From positions 1 to 44,435 of the forward strand of contig NZ_CAMICL010000017.1 in NCBI RefSeq assembly GCF_946221105.1: 44,435 bases of DNA. The letters run 5' to 3'. A program made the translations under genes and the position numbers. Origin of the DNA: an uncultured Corynebacterium sp. GTDB lineage: Bacteria; Actinomycetota; Actinomycetes; Mycobacteriales; Mycobacteriaceae. Every line of letters starts with the position of its first letter. Position 1 is the first letter of the stretch. This document shows positions 24,233-31,818 of this stretch, in pieces. The notes under the pieces are model-generated. The model was not told where the DNA came from. It made no database searches and saw only the letters and a list, made by a program, of their open reading frames with translations.

Positions 24233-25339
24233 ATGGCTGAGATCGAATTCACAATTACCCCCACCGCAAACCCCACCCCCGACGCCGAGCGCGCGAAGAT
24301 CCTCGAAGACCCGGCGTTTGGCCAGCAGTTCACGGACCACATGGTCTCCATCGACTGGACCGAGGACGAAGGCTGGCACAACGCGCAGGTGCGCGCCAAC
24401 GAGCCGATCTCGCTGGATCCGGCGTCCAACGTGTTCCACTACGGCCAGGCCATCTTCGAGGGGCTGAAGGCCTACCGCCACGCAGACGGCAGCATCACCG
24501 CGTTCCGCCCGGAGCAAAACGCGAAGCGCCTGAACAACTCCGCCGCGCGCATGGCGATGCCGGAGCTGCCGGAGGAGGTCTTCCTGGAGGCGGTGCGCCA
24601 GATCGTGGACATTGACTCCGACTGGGTGCCGGAGGCCGGCGGCGAGGCGTCGCTGTACCTGCGCCCGTTCATGATTGGCACGGAGAAGACCCTGGGCGTG
24701 AAGCCGTCGTCGAGCTACAGCTTCTACATCATCGCCTCGCCGGCCGGCGCGTACTTCTCCGGCGGCATCAAACCGGTGAGCGTCTGGATCTCCGAGGACT
24801 ACGTCCGCGCTGCCCCCGGCGGCACAGGCGATGCGAAGTTCGCCGGCAACTACGCCGCGTCGCTGCTTGCGCAGCAGCAGGCGGCGGAGAAGGGCTGCGA
24901 TCAGGTGGTCTGGCTCGACGCGATCGAGCGCAAGTACATCGAGGAGATGGGCGGCATGAACCTCATGTTCGTCGAGGGCTCTGGCGCGGACGCGAAGATC
25001 ATCACCCCCGAGCTGACCGGCTCGCTGCTGCCGGGGATCACCCGCAAGTCGCTGCTGCAGGTGTCCGAGGACCTCGGCTACACCGCCGAGGAGCGCAAGA
25101 TCACGGTGGAGGAGTGGCGCTCCGGCGTCGAGGACGGCACGATCACCGAAACCATGGCCTGCGGTACTGCGGCCGTGATCACCCCGGTCGGCACCGTGAA
25201 GTCCGCGGAGGGCGAGTTCACGGTGAACAACAACGAGGCCGGCGAAGTCACCATGGCCATGCGCGAGCGCCTGCGCGGCATCCAGACCGGCGACGTCGAG
25301 GACACCCACGGCTGGAACACCGTGCTCATTGAGAGCTAA
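24233..25339 (+). CDS. ilvE: Branched-chain amino acid aminotransferase
   Basis: IlvE is the PLP enzyme for the last step of valine, leucine and isoleucine synthesis. The 368-residue product is fold-type IV. FHYGQAIFEGLKAYR is near residue 65-80, YLRPFMIGTE follows, and the PLP lysine is K202 in GTGDAKFAGNYAASL. EEMGGMNLMFV and TITETMACGTAAVITPV complete the signature. The ATG at 24233 follows TACCCT by 7 nt, so translation is probably leaderless. Its TAA overlaps the convergent cobT stop in the four bases CTAA. Confidence 0.96.
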   Translation: MAEIEFTITPTANPTPDAERAKILEDPAFGQQFTDHMVSIDWTEDEGWHNAQVRANEPISLDPASNVFHYGQAIFEGLKAYRHADGSITAFRPEQNAKRLNNSAARMAMPELPEEVFLEAVRQIVDIDSDWVPEAGGEASLYLRPFMIGTEKTLGVKPSSSYSFYIIASPAGAYFSGGIKPVSVWISEDYVRAAPGGTGDAKFAGNYAASLLAQQQAAEKGCDQVVWLDAIERKYIEEMGGMNLMFVEGSGADAKIITPELTGSLLPGITRKSLLQVSEDLGYTAEERKITVEEWRSGVEDGTITETMACGTAAVITPVGTVKSAEGEFTVNNNEAGEVTMAMRERLRGIQTGDVEDTHGWNTVLIES

Positions 25340-26322
25340 TTGCTTGTCGACGCACCTTCGGCCAGCACCTCACCCGCCAACTCGGCGGCGAGGTTGAGCT
25401 GGCTAAGCGCGGCCAGGGCCCCTGCGCCCTGGCCCGTTTTCATTTCCAGCGCCAGTACGGGCGTCAGGCCCAGTGCCTCGAGGCAGCCGGCGTGGGCCGG
25501 TTCGGCGGTGGATTGGCCGGCGATGAGCCAGTCCTTCGTGCCGGGGGCGAGCCGCTCGGCCACGTAGGCGGCGAGGGTGGGGTAGGCCTCGCCGATGAGC
25601 ACCGGGGTGCGGCGCGCGGCCGACTGCGCGATCAGCCCCACCAGGAACGCGAAGTCCGGGCCGGTGAGTTCGGCGCAGACGCGCTCGGTGTCCTCGCGGA
25701 AGCCGCGCACGCGGAACATTGCGTCGCGCACCGCGGCGACCTTGACCTTCCACACCTTGTCGTTGATTCCGGAGCCGCGGCCGATGGCTTTCACCGGCTC
25801 GGTGCGGGTGAACACGCCGTAGGCGGCCGCGGCGACGGTGGTGTTGCCCACCCCGATGTCGCCGGGGATGATCAGGTCCGCGCCGGAATCGATCTCGTTG
25901 TCCGCCACTTCCGCGCCGGCGGCGAGGGCGGCATCGAACACCTCGGGGGAGGTGGCGGGCTCCACGTCGATGGCGCCGGTGGGGGTGTCCAGGTAGTCGC
26001 CGATGAAGCGCACCGTCGCACCCGCGAGTCGCGCCGCGGCGTGGGCCGGGCCGCTGCCGGCGCGCAGCTGCTCGGCCTGGACGTCGCCGGCGTCTTCAGT
26101 CCACGCGGACACGCTGCGCGCGGCAACGCCGTGCTTGCCCGCCACAACCACCACGCGCGGGCGGGTAAACGGGGCGGGGACGTCCTTGCCCTGCACCGAG
26201 GCGATCCTGGACGCCAGGGAGCCCAACCTGCCCAGCGCCAGCCCCGCGGCAGAGCCCGCCAGCGCGTCAGCGACGGCGTGGCCGTGGGACTGCTTCGGGG
26301 CGTCAACCGGCGGAAACTGCAT
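25336..26322 (-). CDS. cobT: CobT-like phosphoribosyltransferase with Gln at the usual catalytic Glu position
   Basis: CobT makes alpha-ribazole phosphate, the lower ligand of cobalamin, from nicotinate mononucleotide and a base. The 328-residue product follows the family: VVVVAGKHGVAARSVSA, IIPGDIGVGNTTVAAAA, FLVGLIAQSAARRTPVLI and LIAGQSTAEPAHAGCLEALGL. In the C-terminal motif, usually RLGEGTGA with the catalytic Glu (E317 in Salmonella), this protein reads KTGQGAGA. The Glu is Gln. In the N-terminal motif GDHGVAA the Asp is Lys. Either the protein uses other residues (LALEM has a nearby Glu) or its activity differs. It lies 4 nt downstream of the DUF3043 gene, so the two form an operon. 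Confidence 0.8.
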   Translation of the reverse strand: MQFPPVDAPKQSHGHAVADALAGSAAGLALGRLGSLASRIASVQGKDVPAPFTRPRVVVVAGKHGVAARSVSAWTEDAGDVQAEQLRAGSGPAHAAARLAGATVRFIGDYLDTPTGAIDVEPATSPEVFDAALAAGAEVADNEIDSGADLIIPGDIGVGNTTVAAAAYGVFTRTEPVKAIGRGSGINDKVWKVKVAAVRDAMFRVRGFREDTERVCAELTGPDFAFLVGLIAQSAARRTPVLIGEAYPTLAAYVAERLAPGTKDWLIAGQSTAEPAHAGCLEALGLTPVLALEMKTGQGAGALAALSQLNLAAELAGEVLAEGASTSN

Positions 26323-26326
26323 GGCC

Positions 26327-27052
26327 TTAGACCCTCTCGCCCACGGCCACGCGCGGCTTCGGGGTGCGCCAGTTGCGTGGCTGGGTGGCGCGGGAGAAGG
26401 CGTACATGCCCAGCCCGAAGCCGGTGTCGGCCTCCGGGAACTTCTCGCGCACCGCACGGTTGGCGCGGATGCCGATGATGAAGCCCTCGATGAAAATGGT
26501 CAGCATGAACAGCAGGCTCAGCAGCGACAGCACGGCGGACACGCGCGGCAGCCAGGTGCCGATCAGCATGATCAGCAAAAGCACCAGTGCGGCCGGCATG
26601 ACGTAGTTGTTGAAGAAGCGCTTGGAATCCACCCAGTCGCGCACGAACCCGCGCACCTCGCCGCGGTCGCGCTCGGTGAGGTAGCGCTCGTCGCCGGCGT
26701 CCATGCGGGCCTGGATCTCGCGGTTGCGGGCGCGGTTTTCCTCCCGCACCTTCTTCTTGTGCGCCTTCCACTCCTCCTTGGACATGGTCTTCTTCAGCTC
26801 TTTTTCGCGCTGACGGATCTGCGCCGGGGTGGCGGCGTTGGGGTCGCGCACCACGCCGCGCTTGATTTCTTGGTCGATGCGCTTCGGCGTCGGGCGCCCC
26901 TTCGGCGGGGTGTAGCCCTTGGGGAGCTTTTCCTCCGCCTGCTCAGCCTTGTTCTCAGCCTTGTCAACGCCGTCAGCCTCAGGCAGCTCGACCTTCGTCG
27001 AGCCCTGCGCCGCGTCTGCGCTCTGCTCGGTTTTCTGCCAGGGAAGTTTCAC
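26327..27052 (-). CDS. DUF3043-family membrane protein
   Basis: The product is 241 residues. A charged N-terminal half, with PPKGRPTPKRIDQEIKRGVV and a Lys/Arg/Glu-rich helix, precedes two close membrane helices (about 150-200, VMPAALVLLLIMLIGTWL and LSLLSLLFMLTIFIEGFIIG) and a basic tail. It matches the actinobacterial DUF3043 family; function unknown. GTG 27052 is preferred over ATG 27058 because TAGCCT lies 7 nt before the GTG and only one base before the ATG. The cobT ATG is four bases after its stop. Confidence 0.75.
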   Translation of the reverse strand: MKLPWQKTEQSADAAQGSTKVELPEADGVDKAENKAEQAEEKLPKGYTPPKGRPTPKRIDQEIKRGVVRDPNAATPAQIRQREKELKKTMSKEEWKAHKKKVREENRARNREIQARMDAGDERYLTERDRGEVRGFVRDWVDSKRFFNNYVMPAALVLLLIMLIGTWLPRVSAVLSLLSLLFMLTIFIEGFIIGIRANRAVREKFPEADTGFGLGMYAFSRATQPRNWRTPKPRVAVGERV

Positions 27053-27059
27053 GCTCATT

Positions 27060-27065
27060 AGGCTA
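27060..27065 (-). promoter_or_regulatory. -10 box of leaderless DUF3043-cobT promoter
   Basis: TAGCCT on the minus strand lies 7 nt before GTG 27052. Confidence 0.5.
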
Positions 27066-27192
27066 CAAGGCCCGCGTGAGGGAGTGGAATAACCCGGCAC
27101 GCCTACCGGTTGCACTGTGCATGGCCAGTGGCGCGTAGCATGGGCGCCACTCCACATCGAAAGACTTGAGTCGAGGCACGAAGGAGACTGCA

Positions 27193-27537
27193 ATGACTGC
27201 CCCCACCTCTACCACCGGCGTGAACCTCACCGAGGCCGCCGCTGCGAAGGCGAAGGCCCTGCTTGATCAGGAGGGCCGCAACGACCTGTCCCTGCGTATC
27301 GCTGTCCAGCCGGGCGGCTGCGCTGGCCTGCGCTACCAGCTCTACTTCGACGACCGTGACCTGGACGGCGACAAGGCCGACGAGGTCGGCGGCGTGCGCC
27401 TGGTCGTGGACAAGATGAGCGTGCCGTACCTCATGGGCGCGACCATCGACTTCGCGGACACCATCGAGCAGCAGGGCTTCACCATCGACAACCCGAACGC
27501 GGGTTCCGCCTGCGCTTGCGGCGACAGCTTCAACTAA
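27193..27537 (+). CDS. erpA: HesB/IscA/ErpA-type iron-sulfur carrier
   Basis: A-type carriers hand Fe-S clusters to target enzymes. The 114-residue product has the three conserved cysteines in the family spacing: one in QPGGCAGLRYQL and two in SACACGDSFN at the C-terminus. The usual LTEAAAAKAKALL helix and FTIDNPNAG are present. AAGGAG precedes the ATG at 27193. A strong terminator follows. The symbol erpA is used for the family type; orthology to the Escherichia gene is not proven. Fe-S targets encoded here include LipA and the Rieske protein QcrA. Confidence 0.88.
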   Translation: MTAPTSTTGVNLTEAAAAKAKALLDQEGRNDLSLRIAVQPGGCAGLRYQLYFDDRDLDGDKADEVGGVRLVVDKMSVPYLMGATIDFADTIEQQGFTIDNPNAGSACACGDSFN

Positions 27538-27559
27538 GCACTCCCTGCTTATCGACGAA

Positions 27560-27591
27560 AGCTCCGCACCACCGACGGTGCGGAGCTTTTT
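27560..27591. terminator. Terminator between convergent erpA and ltsA
   Basis: AGCTCCGCACC and GGTGCGGAGCT form an 11-bp stem with a six-base loop, followed by TTTTT on the plus strand. It can serve both genes, with the stronger T-run for erpA. Confidence 0.9.
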
Positions 27592-27601
27592 CGCGCCCTA
27601 G

Positions 27602-29524
27602 TTAGAGCTGGACCGGGTAGTCCTTGTGCTCGATCTGCGGGTCGATGCGGTGCTCGACAAAGATGCCGTGCCAGACCATGAACGCCAGCACCGTCCACAG
27701 GCGGCGGGAGTGGTCGGAAACACCGTCGCGGTGCTCCTTGAGCATCTCCAGCACCTGATCCTTGGCGAAGATGTCGTCGGTCTGGGACTCGCGGATGGTG
27801 TCCTGCGCCCAGCCGAAGAGCTCGTCGCCCGCGAGCCAGTGGCGCATCGGCACCGGGAAGCCCAACTTCTTTCGGTGCAGCACGTGCGGCGGCACGATCT
27901 GCTCCATCGCCTTGCGCAGCGCGTACTTGGTGGTGCCGTTGGCGATCTTCTGGTCGAACGGGATGGTCTGGGCGACCTCGAAGACCTCCTTGTCCAAGAA
28001 CGGCACGCGCAGCTCCAGGGAGTTGGCCATGTTCATCTTGTCGGCCTTGACCAGGATGTCGCCGCGCATCCAGGTGAACAGGTCCAGGTTCTGCATGCGG
28101 GCCACCGGGTCCATCTCGGTGGACGCCGCGTAGATCGGGGCGGTGACCTCGCGGTGGTCCCACTCGCGCTTCGCCCACGGCAGCACGCGCTGGAGCTGGT
28201 CGAAGTTGAAGGAGCGGGCGTTGCCGTAGTAGCGGTCCTCGATCGGGGTGGTGCCGCGCTCGAGCAAACTCTTGCCCTTCATGCCCTCCGGCAGCACGCG
28301 GCTGAGCCGGTTCAGCCCCTTGTTCAGCGCCCCCGGCAGCTTCTCAAACGGCGCGAGCGACAGCGGCTCCTTGTAGATGGTGTAGCCGCCGAACAGCTCG
28401 TCGGCGCCCTCGCCGGAGAGCACCACCTTCACGTGCTTGCGAGCTTCCTGCGCCACGAAGAACAGCGGCACGAGCGACGGGTCCGCCACCGGGTCGTCCA
28501 GGTACCACATGATCTTCGGGATAGCGTCGGCGTACTCCTCGGGGGAGACAATCTTCACGATGTGCTCCACACCAATCGCCTCGGCGGACTCGGCGGCCAC
28601 GTCGACCTCTGAGTAGCCCTCGCGCTCGAAGCCGGTGGTGAAGGTGAGCAGGTTCGGGTTGTGGCGCTTCGCCAGCGTGGCGATTGCGGTGGAGTCGATG
28701 CCGCCGGAGAGGAAGGAGCCCACGGTGACGTCGGCGCGCATGTGCTTTTCCACGGAGTTCTCCAGCGCACGCGCGATGCGGTCGTAGAGGTCCTGCTCCT
28801 TGCCCTTCGGCACCGGCTGCGACTTAAAGTGCGGCTTGAAGTAGCGGTCCGAGTGCACCTTGCCGCCCGGCTTCAAGGTGACGGTGCAGCCGGACTCGAC
28901 GCGACGGATCTCCTTGTGCAGGCTCTCAGGCTCGGGCACGTACTGCAGGTCCACGTAGTGCTCGATCGCACGGCGGTCAAGGTCGAGGCCTAGACCGAGC
29001 TCCGGTGCCATCTCCAGGATGGACTTCTTTTCGGAGGCGAACACCGTGCCCTTGTCCGTGGTGGCGTAGAACAGCGGCTTGATGCCGAACTGGTCGCGCG
29101 CCGCGAACATCGTCTGCGTCTCGGTGTCCCAGATGACAAAGGCGAACATGCCGCGCAGGTGCTCCACCACGTTCGCGCCCCAGTGGTGGTAGCCCACCAC
29201 GATCGGCTCGCCGTCGCCGCTGGTGTTGAAGGTGTAGCCGGCGGCCGTAAGCTCCTCGCGCAGCTCGAGGTAATTGTAAATCTCGCCGTTGAACGTCAGC
29301 GCGTAACGCTCCGGGTTGTCCGCAGGGCCCCAGCGCAGCGGCTGGTGGGAGTGCTCGATGTCGATGATGGCCAGGCGGTTAAACCCGAACACTGCGCTCT
29401 CGTCGTTCCAGGTTCCGGCGGCGTCCGGGCCACGGTGGTACATGCACGGCAGGGCGCGCTCGACAGAATCAACGAACTTGGCTGCGTTTGCGTCCGCGGC
29501 TAGCAGGGCAAGAAGGCCACACAT
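27602..29524 (-). CDS. ltsA: Glutamine-dependent asparagine synthetase-like protein LtsA
   Basis: LtsA is a glutamine amidotransferase of the AsnB family that in Corynebacterium affects the cell envelope and lysozyme/temperature sensitivity. It probably acts on peptidoglycan precursors. The product is 640 residues, the length of the Corynebacterium glutamicum protein. The catalytic Cys2 directly follows the start Met (MCGLLALL), which fixes ATG 29524 as the start. GGAGAGG lies 7 nt upstream. The ATP-binding SFLSGGIDSTAIA and LSGEGADELFGGY motifs are present. A TATATA stretch near 29540 is a likely -10 region. It is divergent from ctaC, as in other corynebacteria. Confidence 0.93.
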   Translation of the reverse strand: MCGLLALLAADANAAKFVDSVERALPCMYHRGPDAAGTWNDESAVFGFNRLAIIDIEHSHQPLRWGPADNPERYALTFNGEIYNYLELREELTAAGYTFNTSGDGEPIVVGYHHWGANVVEHLRGMFAFVIWDTETQTMFAARDQFGIKPLFYATTDKGTVFASEKKSILEMAPELGLGLDLDRRAIEHYVDLQYVPEPESLHKEIRRVESGCTVTLKPGGKVHSDRYFKPHFKSQPVPKGKEQDLYDRIARALENSVEKHMRADVTVGSFLSGGIDSTAIATLAKRHNPNLLTFTTGFEREGYSEVDVAAESAEAIGVEHIVKIVSPEEYADAIPKIMWYLDDPVADPSLVPLFFVAQEARKHVKVVLSGEGADELFGGYTIYKEPLSLAPFEKLPGALNKGLNRLSRVLPEGMKGKSLLERGTTPIEDRYYGNARSFNFDQLQRVLPWAKREWDHREVTAPIYAASTEMDPVARMQNLDLFTWMRGDILVKADKMNMANSLELRVPFLDKEVFEVAQTIPFDQKIANGTTKYALRKAMEQIVPPHVLHRKKLGFPVPMRHWLAGDELFGWAQDTIRESQTDDIFAKDQVLEMLKEHRDGVSDHSRRLWTVLAFMVWHGIFVEHRIDPQIEHKDYPVQL

Positions 29525-29704
29525 ACTCAAACCTCTCCGTATATATAAGGTGCGCCGTTTTCACGCGGCGGGAAGTCCCCTCAACAATAAGGTTTTGCGC
29601 GCTGTTTTCGTGAACCGGAACCGCCCAACTTTTGCCGTGCCCCATAAGGGGGCCAACTTAAGGATGAACTTTTTCACGGCCACGTTTGCCGGGCGAAGCT
29701 TTAT

Positions 29705-29730
29705 CGTCGCTAAGCACTTGCTTAACGACG
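29705..29730. promoter_or_regulatory. 26-bp palindrome upstream of ctaC
   Basis: CGTCGCTAAGCAC and TTGCTTAACGACG are complementary at 11 of 13 pairs. It stands about 65-90 bp upstream of the ctaC -10 box, a position suited to an activator or repressor. The binding protein is unknown. Confidence 0.4.
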
Positions 29731-29809
29731 TTCCTCCGGTGGCCACCGCAGCCACCTTTTCCGGGATTCCGACGGGGTAGACGAGATGAACTATTCTGAC
29801 CCCGTAGGA

Positions 29810-29827
29810 ATGTTCTGTCATGAACAT
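29810..29827. promoter_or_regulatory. ATGTTC-N6-GAACAT palindrome in the ctaC leader
   Basis: A perfect 6-bp inverted repeat with a 6-bp spacer starts about 12 bp after the likely ctaC -10 box. A protein bound here would block transcription; an RNA hairpin is also possible. Confidence 0.4.
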
Positions 29828-29869
29828 GGGCATTCAGTGTTTTTAGTGTGGACAGGAAGGCAGACACAC

Positions 29870-30964
29870 GTGGATAAGGAAGTAAACCGCGGTTTCGCCA
29901 AGAAGGCCGGCGTCGCGGCAGCGCTCCTGCTCGGCAGCTTTGGGCTTGCTGGCTGTGACGTTGCTGCGCCGGAGGCGGTCGCAAACATCCTCGACATGGG
30001 CTGGCCGGACCCGGTCACCCCGGAGGGTGCCCAGATGTACAACTTCTGGGTCTGGACCTGGCTGGCCGCCTGGATCATCGGCATCATCATGTGGGGCCTG
30101 TTCATCATGGCCATCGTCCGTTGGAACGGTAAGGCTCGCGCCAAGAAGGGCGCCGGCGAGTTCCCGCGCCAGCTGCAGTACAACGTCGGCCTCGAGCTGG
30201 GGCTGACCATCCTGCCGGTCATCATCGTGATGGTGCTGTTCTTCTTCACCGTCCAGGCGCAGACCAAGACCACCGCCCTGGACAAGGACCCGAAGGTGAC
30301 CGTGGATGTCACCGGTTACCAGTGGAACTGGAAGTTCGGCTACGCCAACGTCGCTGGCGACCTGACCGCGGACGGCCAGGACTACGACGGTCTCGACTCC
30401 GAGCGCCAGGCGCTCGCCGAGGAGACCAAGTTCGACCCGGAGGACATGCACAACGCGAACCCGATTCACGGCACCTCCATGGGCGACCAGTCCTACCTCA
30501 ACTTCAACGAGATCGAGACCATCGGCTCCACCGAAGAGGTGCCGGTGCTGGTGCTGCCGACCGACACCGCGATTGAGTTCCGCCTCGCCTCCGGCGACGT
30601 GAACCACGCGTTCTGGGTTCCGGAGTTCCTGTTCAAGCGCGACGTCTACGCGCACCCGGAGAACAACCAGCAGCAGCGCGCGTTCCAGATCGAGCGCATT
30701 GAGGAAGAGGGCGCCTTCGTCGGCCGTTGCGCCGAGATGTGCGGCACCTACCACTCGATGATGAACTTCGAGGTCCGTGCCGTGAGCCCGGAGAAGTTCG
30801 AGCAGTACATCCAGTTCCGCCGCGACAACCCGGACGCACCGAACTCCGAGGCGCTGAAGTCCATCGGCGAGGCCCCGTACGCGACCTCCACCCGTCCGTT
30901 CGTCACCCAGCGCGATGCGACCCGCGACGGCAACAACTCTGTCGACCCGAACGCGAACGTTTAA
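29870..30964 (+). CDS. ctaC: Cytochrome aa3 oxidase subunit II (lipoprotein)
   Basis: CtaC holds the CuA centre that receives electrons from the second heme of QcrC in the bc1-aa3 supercomplex. The 364-residue product has a lipoprotein signal with lipobox LAGC (C29). Two membrane helices follow (WLAAWIIGIIMWGLFIMAIV and LGLTILPVIIVMVLFFFTV), then the periplasmic cupredoxin domain. CuA ligands are the His in VNHAFWVPEF and the Cys, Cys, His and Met of RCAEMCGTYHSMM. An insert between strands (about 160-205), rich in Asp/Glu, is typical of corynebacteria. GTG 29870 has AGGAAGG upstream. CtaF follows 18 nt later. Confidence 0.97.
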   Translation: MDKEVNRGFAKKAGVAAALLLGSFGLAGCDVAAPEAVANILDMGWPDPVTPEGAQMYNFWVWTWLAAWIIGIIMWGLFIMAIVRWNGKARAKKGAGEFPRQLQYNVGLELGLTILPVIIVMVLFFFTVQAQTKTTALDKDPKVTVDVTGYQWNWKFGYANVAGDLTADGQDYDGLDSERQALAEETKFDPEDMHNANPIHGTSMGDQSYLNFNEIETIGSTEEVPVLVLPTDTAIEFRLASGDVNHAFWVPEFLFKRDVYAHPENNQQQRAFQIERIEEEGAFVGRCAEMCGTYHSMMNFEVRAVSPEKFEQYIQFRRDNPDAPNSEALKSIGEAPYATSTRPFVTQRDATRDGNNSVDPNANV

Positions 30965-30982
30965 GAAAGAGAGAACGAAGCC

Positions 30983-31414
30983 ATGGGAACTGGATCAAAG
31001 GTTTTCTACGCCATCGGCACCTTCCTTGCTTTGATGGGCGTGTTCTACATCCTCGCCACCGCCTGGATCGGTGAGGACGCGTACCTCTTCGGCGTGGAGT
31101 GGGTCGGCGCAGTCGGCCTCGTGCTGGCCGCCGTCATGTCCTTCATGCTCGCCGGCTACCTCAACATCACCGAGCGCCGCATGGACATCGTCCCGGAGGA
31201 CTGGGAAGAGGCGGAGATTGAGGACGGTGCCGGCGTGCTCGGCTTCTTCTCTCCGAGCTCGATCTGGCCGTTCACGATGTCTATGGCGATCTGCGTGCTC
31301 GGCCTGGGCATCGCCTTCTGGCAGCTGTGGCTGCTCGCCCTTGGTGCGGTGTTCCTGATCTGGGCCACCACCATGCTGAGCCTGCAGTACGGTATTCCGC
31401 GCGAGAAGCACTAA
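30983..31414 (+). CDS. ctaF: Cytochrome aa3 oxidase subunit IV
   Basis: CtaF is the small actinobacterial fourth subunit of the aa3 oxidase. The 143-residue product has four hydrophobic helices: VFYAIGTFLALMGVFYILA, VGAVGLVLAAVMSFMLAGYL, FTMSMAICVLGLGIAFWQL and LLALGAVFLIWATTML. An acidic loop (PEDWEEAEIEDGAG) separates the pairs. The length and the YGIPREKH end fit the corynebacterial protein. The purine-rich AGAAAGAGAG upstream is the ribosome site. It is co-transcribed with ctaC and followed by a terminator. Confidence 0.95.
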   Translation: MGTGSKVFYAIGTFLALMGVFYILATAWIGEDAYLFGVEWVGAVGLVLAAVMSFMLAGYLNITERRMDIVPEDWEEAEIEDGAGVLGFFSPSSIWPFTMSMAICVLGLGIAFWQLWLLALGAVFLIWATTMLSLQYGIPREKH

Positions 31415-31428
31415 ACGCTGAAACGAGA

Positions 31429-31463
31429 GCCTCCGCCGCGAGTGGTCGCGGCGGGGGCTTTTT
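31429..31463 (+). terminator. Terminator of ctaC-ctaF
   Basis: GCCTCCGCCGCGA and TCGCGGCGGGGGC form a 13-bp stem (one G-T pair) with loop GTGG, followed by TTTTT. Confidence 0.9.
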
Positions 31464-31805
31464 CTGTTGTTAAGGTGCGGTTTTTGGTGTGATCATACGA
31501 AAGTTTGTCCCCCGTTTGGAGCGCTTGGGAGGGTCTCGTCGAGTGTGAGATCAGGCACACTCGGGAACTTCTTCGCCCGTCGGAAGATGGCAAAAATTTC
31601 TGGGATGAAACGCCTCGCTGGGGGAGGGGGCTGGGAGCCTGACGCGATGACCAGCATTGATCCAGTCGGATATGGAGCGGAAAAGTTCCCGGGGAAATGA
31701 AAAAAGTTTTTCCGCAATACCGGTGCTGTTAAAAAGTGCTGGTTGCGCACAGGTTCACAGGGAAATTTCGGGGGTGAGTGAGATGAATATCAGGACGAGA
31801 TAGGG
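31464..31805. other. Long upstream region of ctaE-qcrCAB
   Basis: No gene is supported in these roughly 340 bases. Besides the palindrome at 31540-31563, the arms GCGGAAAA (31677-31684) and TTTTCCGC (31708-31715) form an 8-bp inverted repeat about 90 bp before the likely -10 box. The length suggests several regulators act on the respiratory operon. Confidence 0.4.
31540..31563. promoter_or_regulatory. GlxR-like palindrome upstream of ctaE-qcrCAB
   Basis: CGAGTGTG-AGATCAGG-CACACTCG is a perfect 8-bp inverted repeat. It contains TGTGA-N6-GCACA (31544-31559), which matches 9 of 10 fixed bases of the CRP/GlxR consensus TGTGA-N6-TCACA. GlxR is reported to control respiratory genes in Corynebacterium glutamicum. 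The site lies about 245 bp upstream of the likely -10 box, which is rather far. Confidence 0.45.
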
Positions 31806-31811
31806 GATAAT
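31806..31811 (+). promoter_or_regulatory. -10 box of leaderless ctaE promoter
   Basis: GATAAT, one base from TATAAT, lies 7 nt before the GTG start of ctaE at 31819. No Shine-Dalgarno sequence precedes the GTG. Confidence 0.5.
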
Positions 31812-31818
31812 CTCACCC

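Larger units (their letters stand above)
29525..29869. promoter_or_regulatory. Divergent ltsA/ctaC promoter region
   Basis: No gene is visible. On the minus strand a TATATA box near 29540-29547 serves ltsA. For ctaC, TATTCT at 29792-29797 is a plausible -10 box with a start near 29804 and a leader of about 65 nt ending in the AGGAAGG ribosome site. Two operator-like palindromes lie here: 29705-29730 and 29810-29827 (separate entries). Confidence 0.5.
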
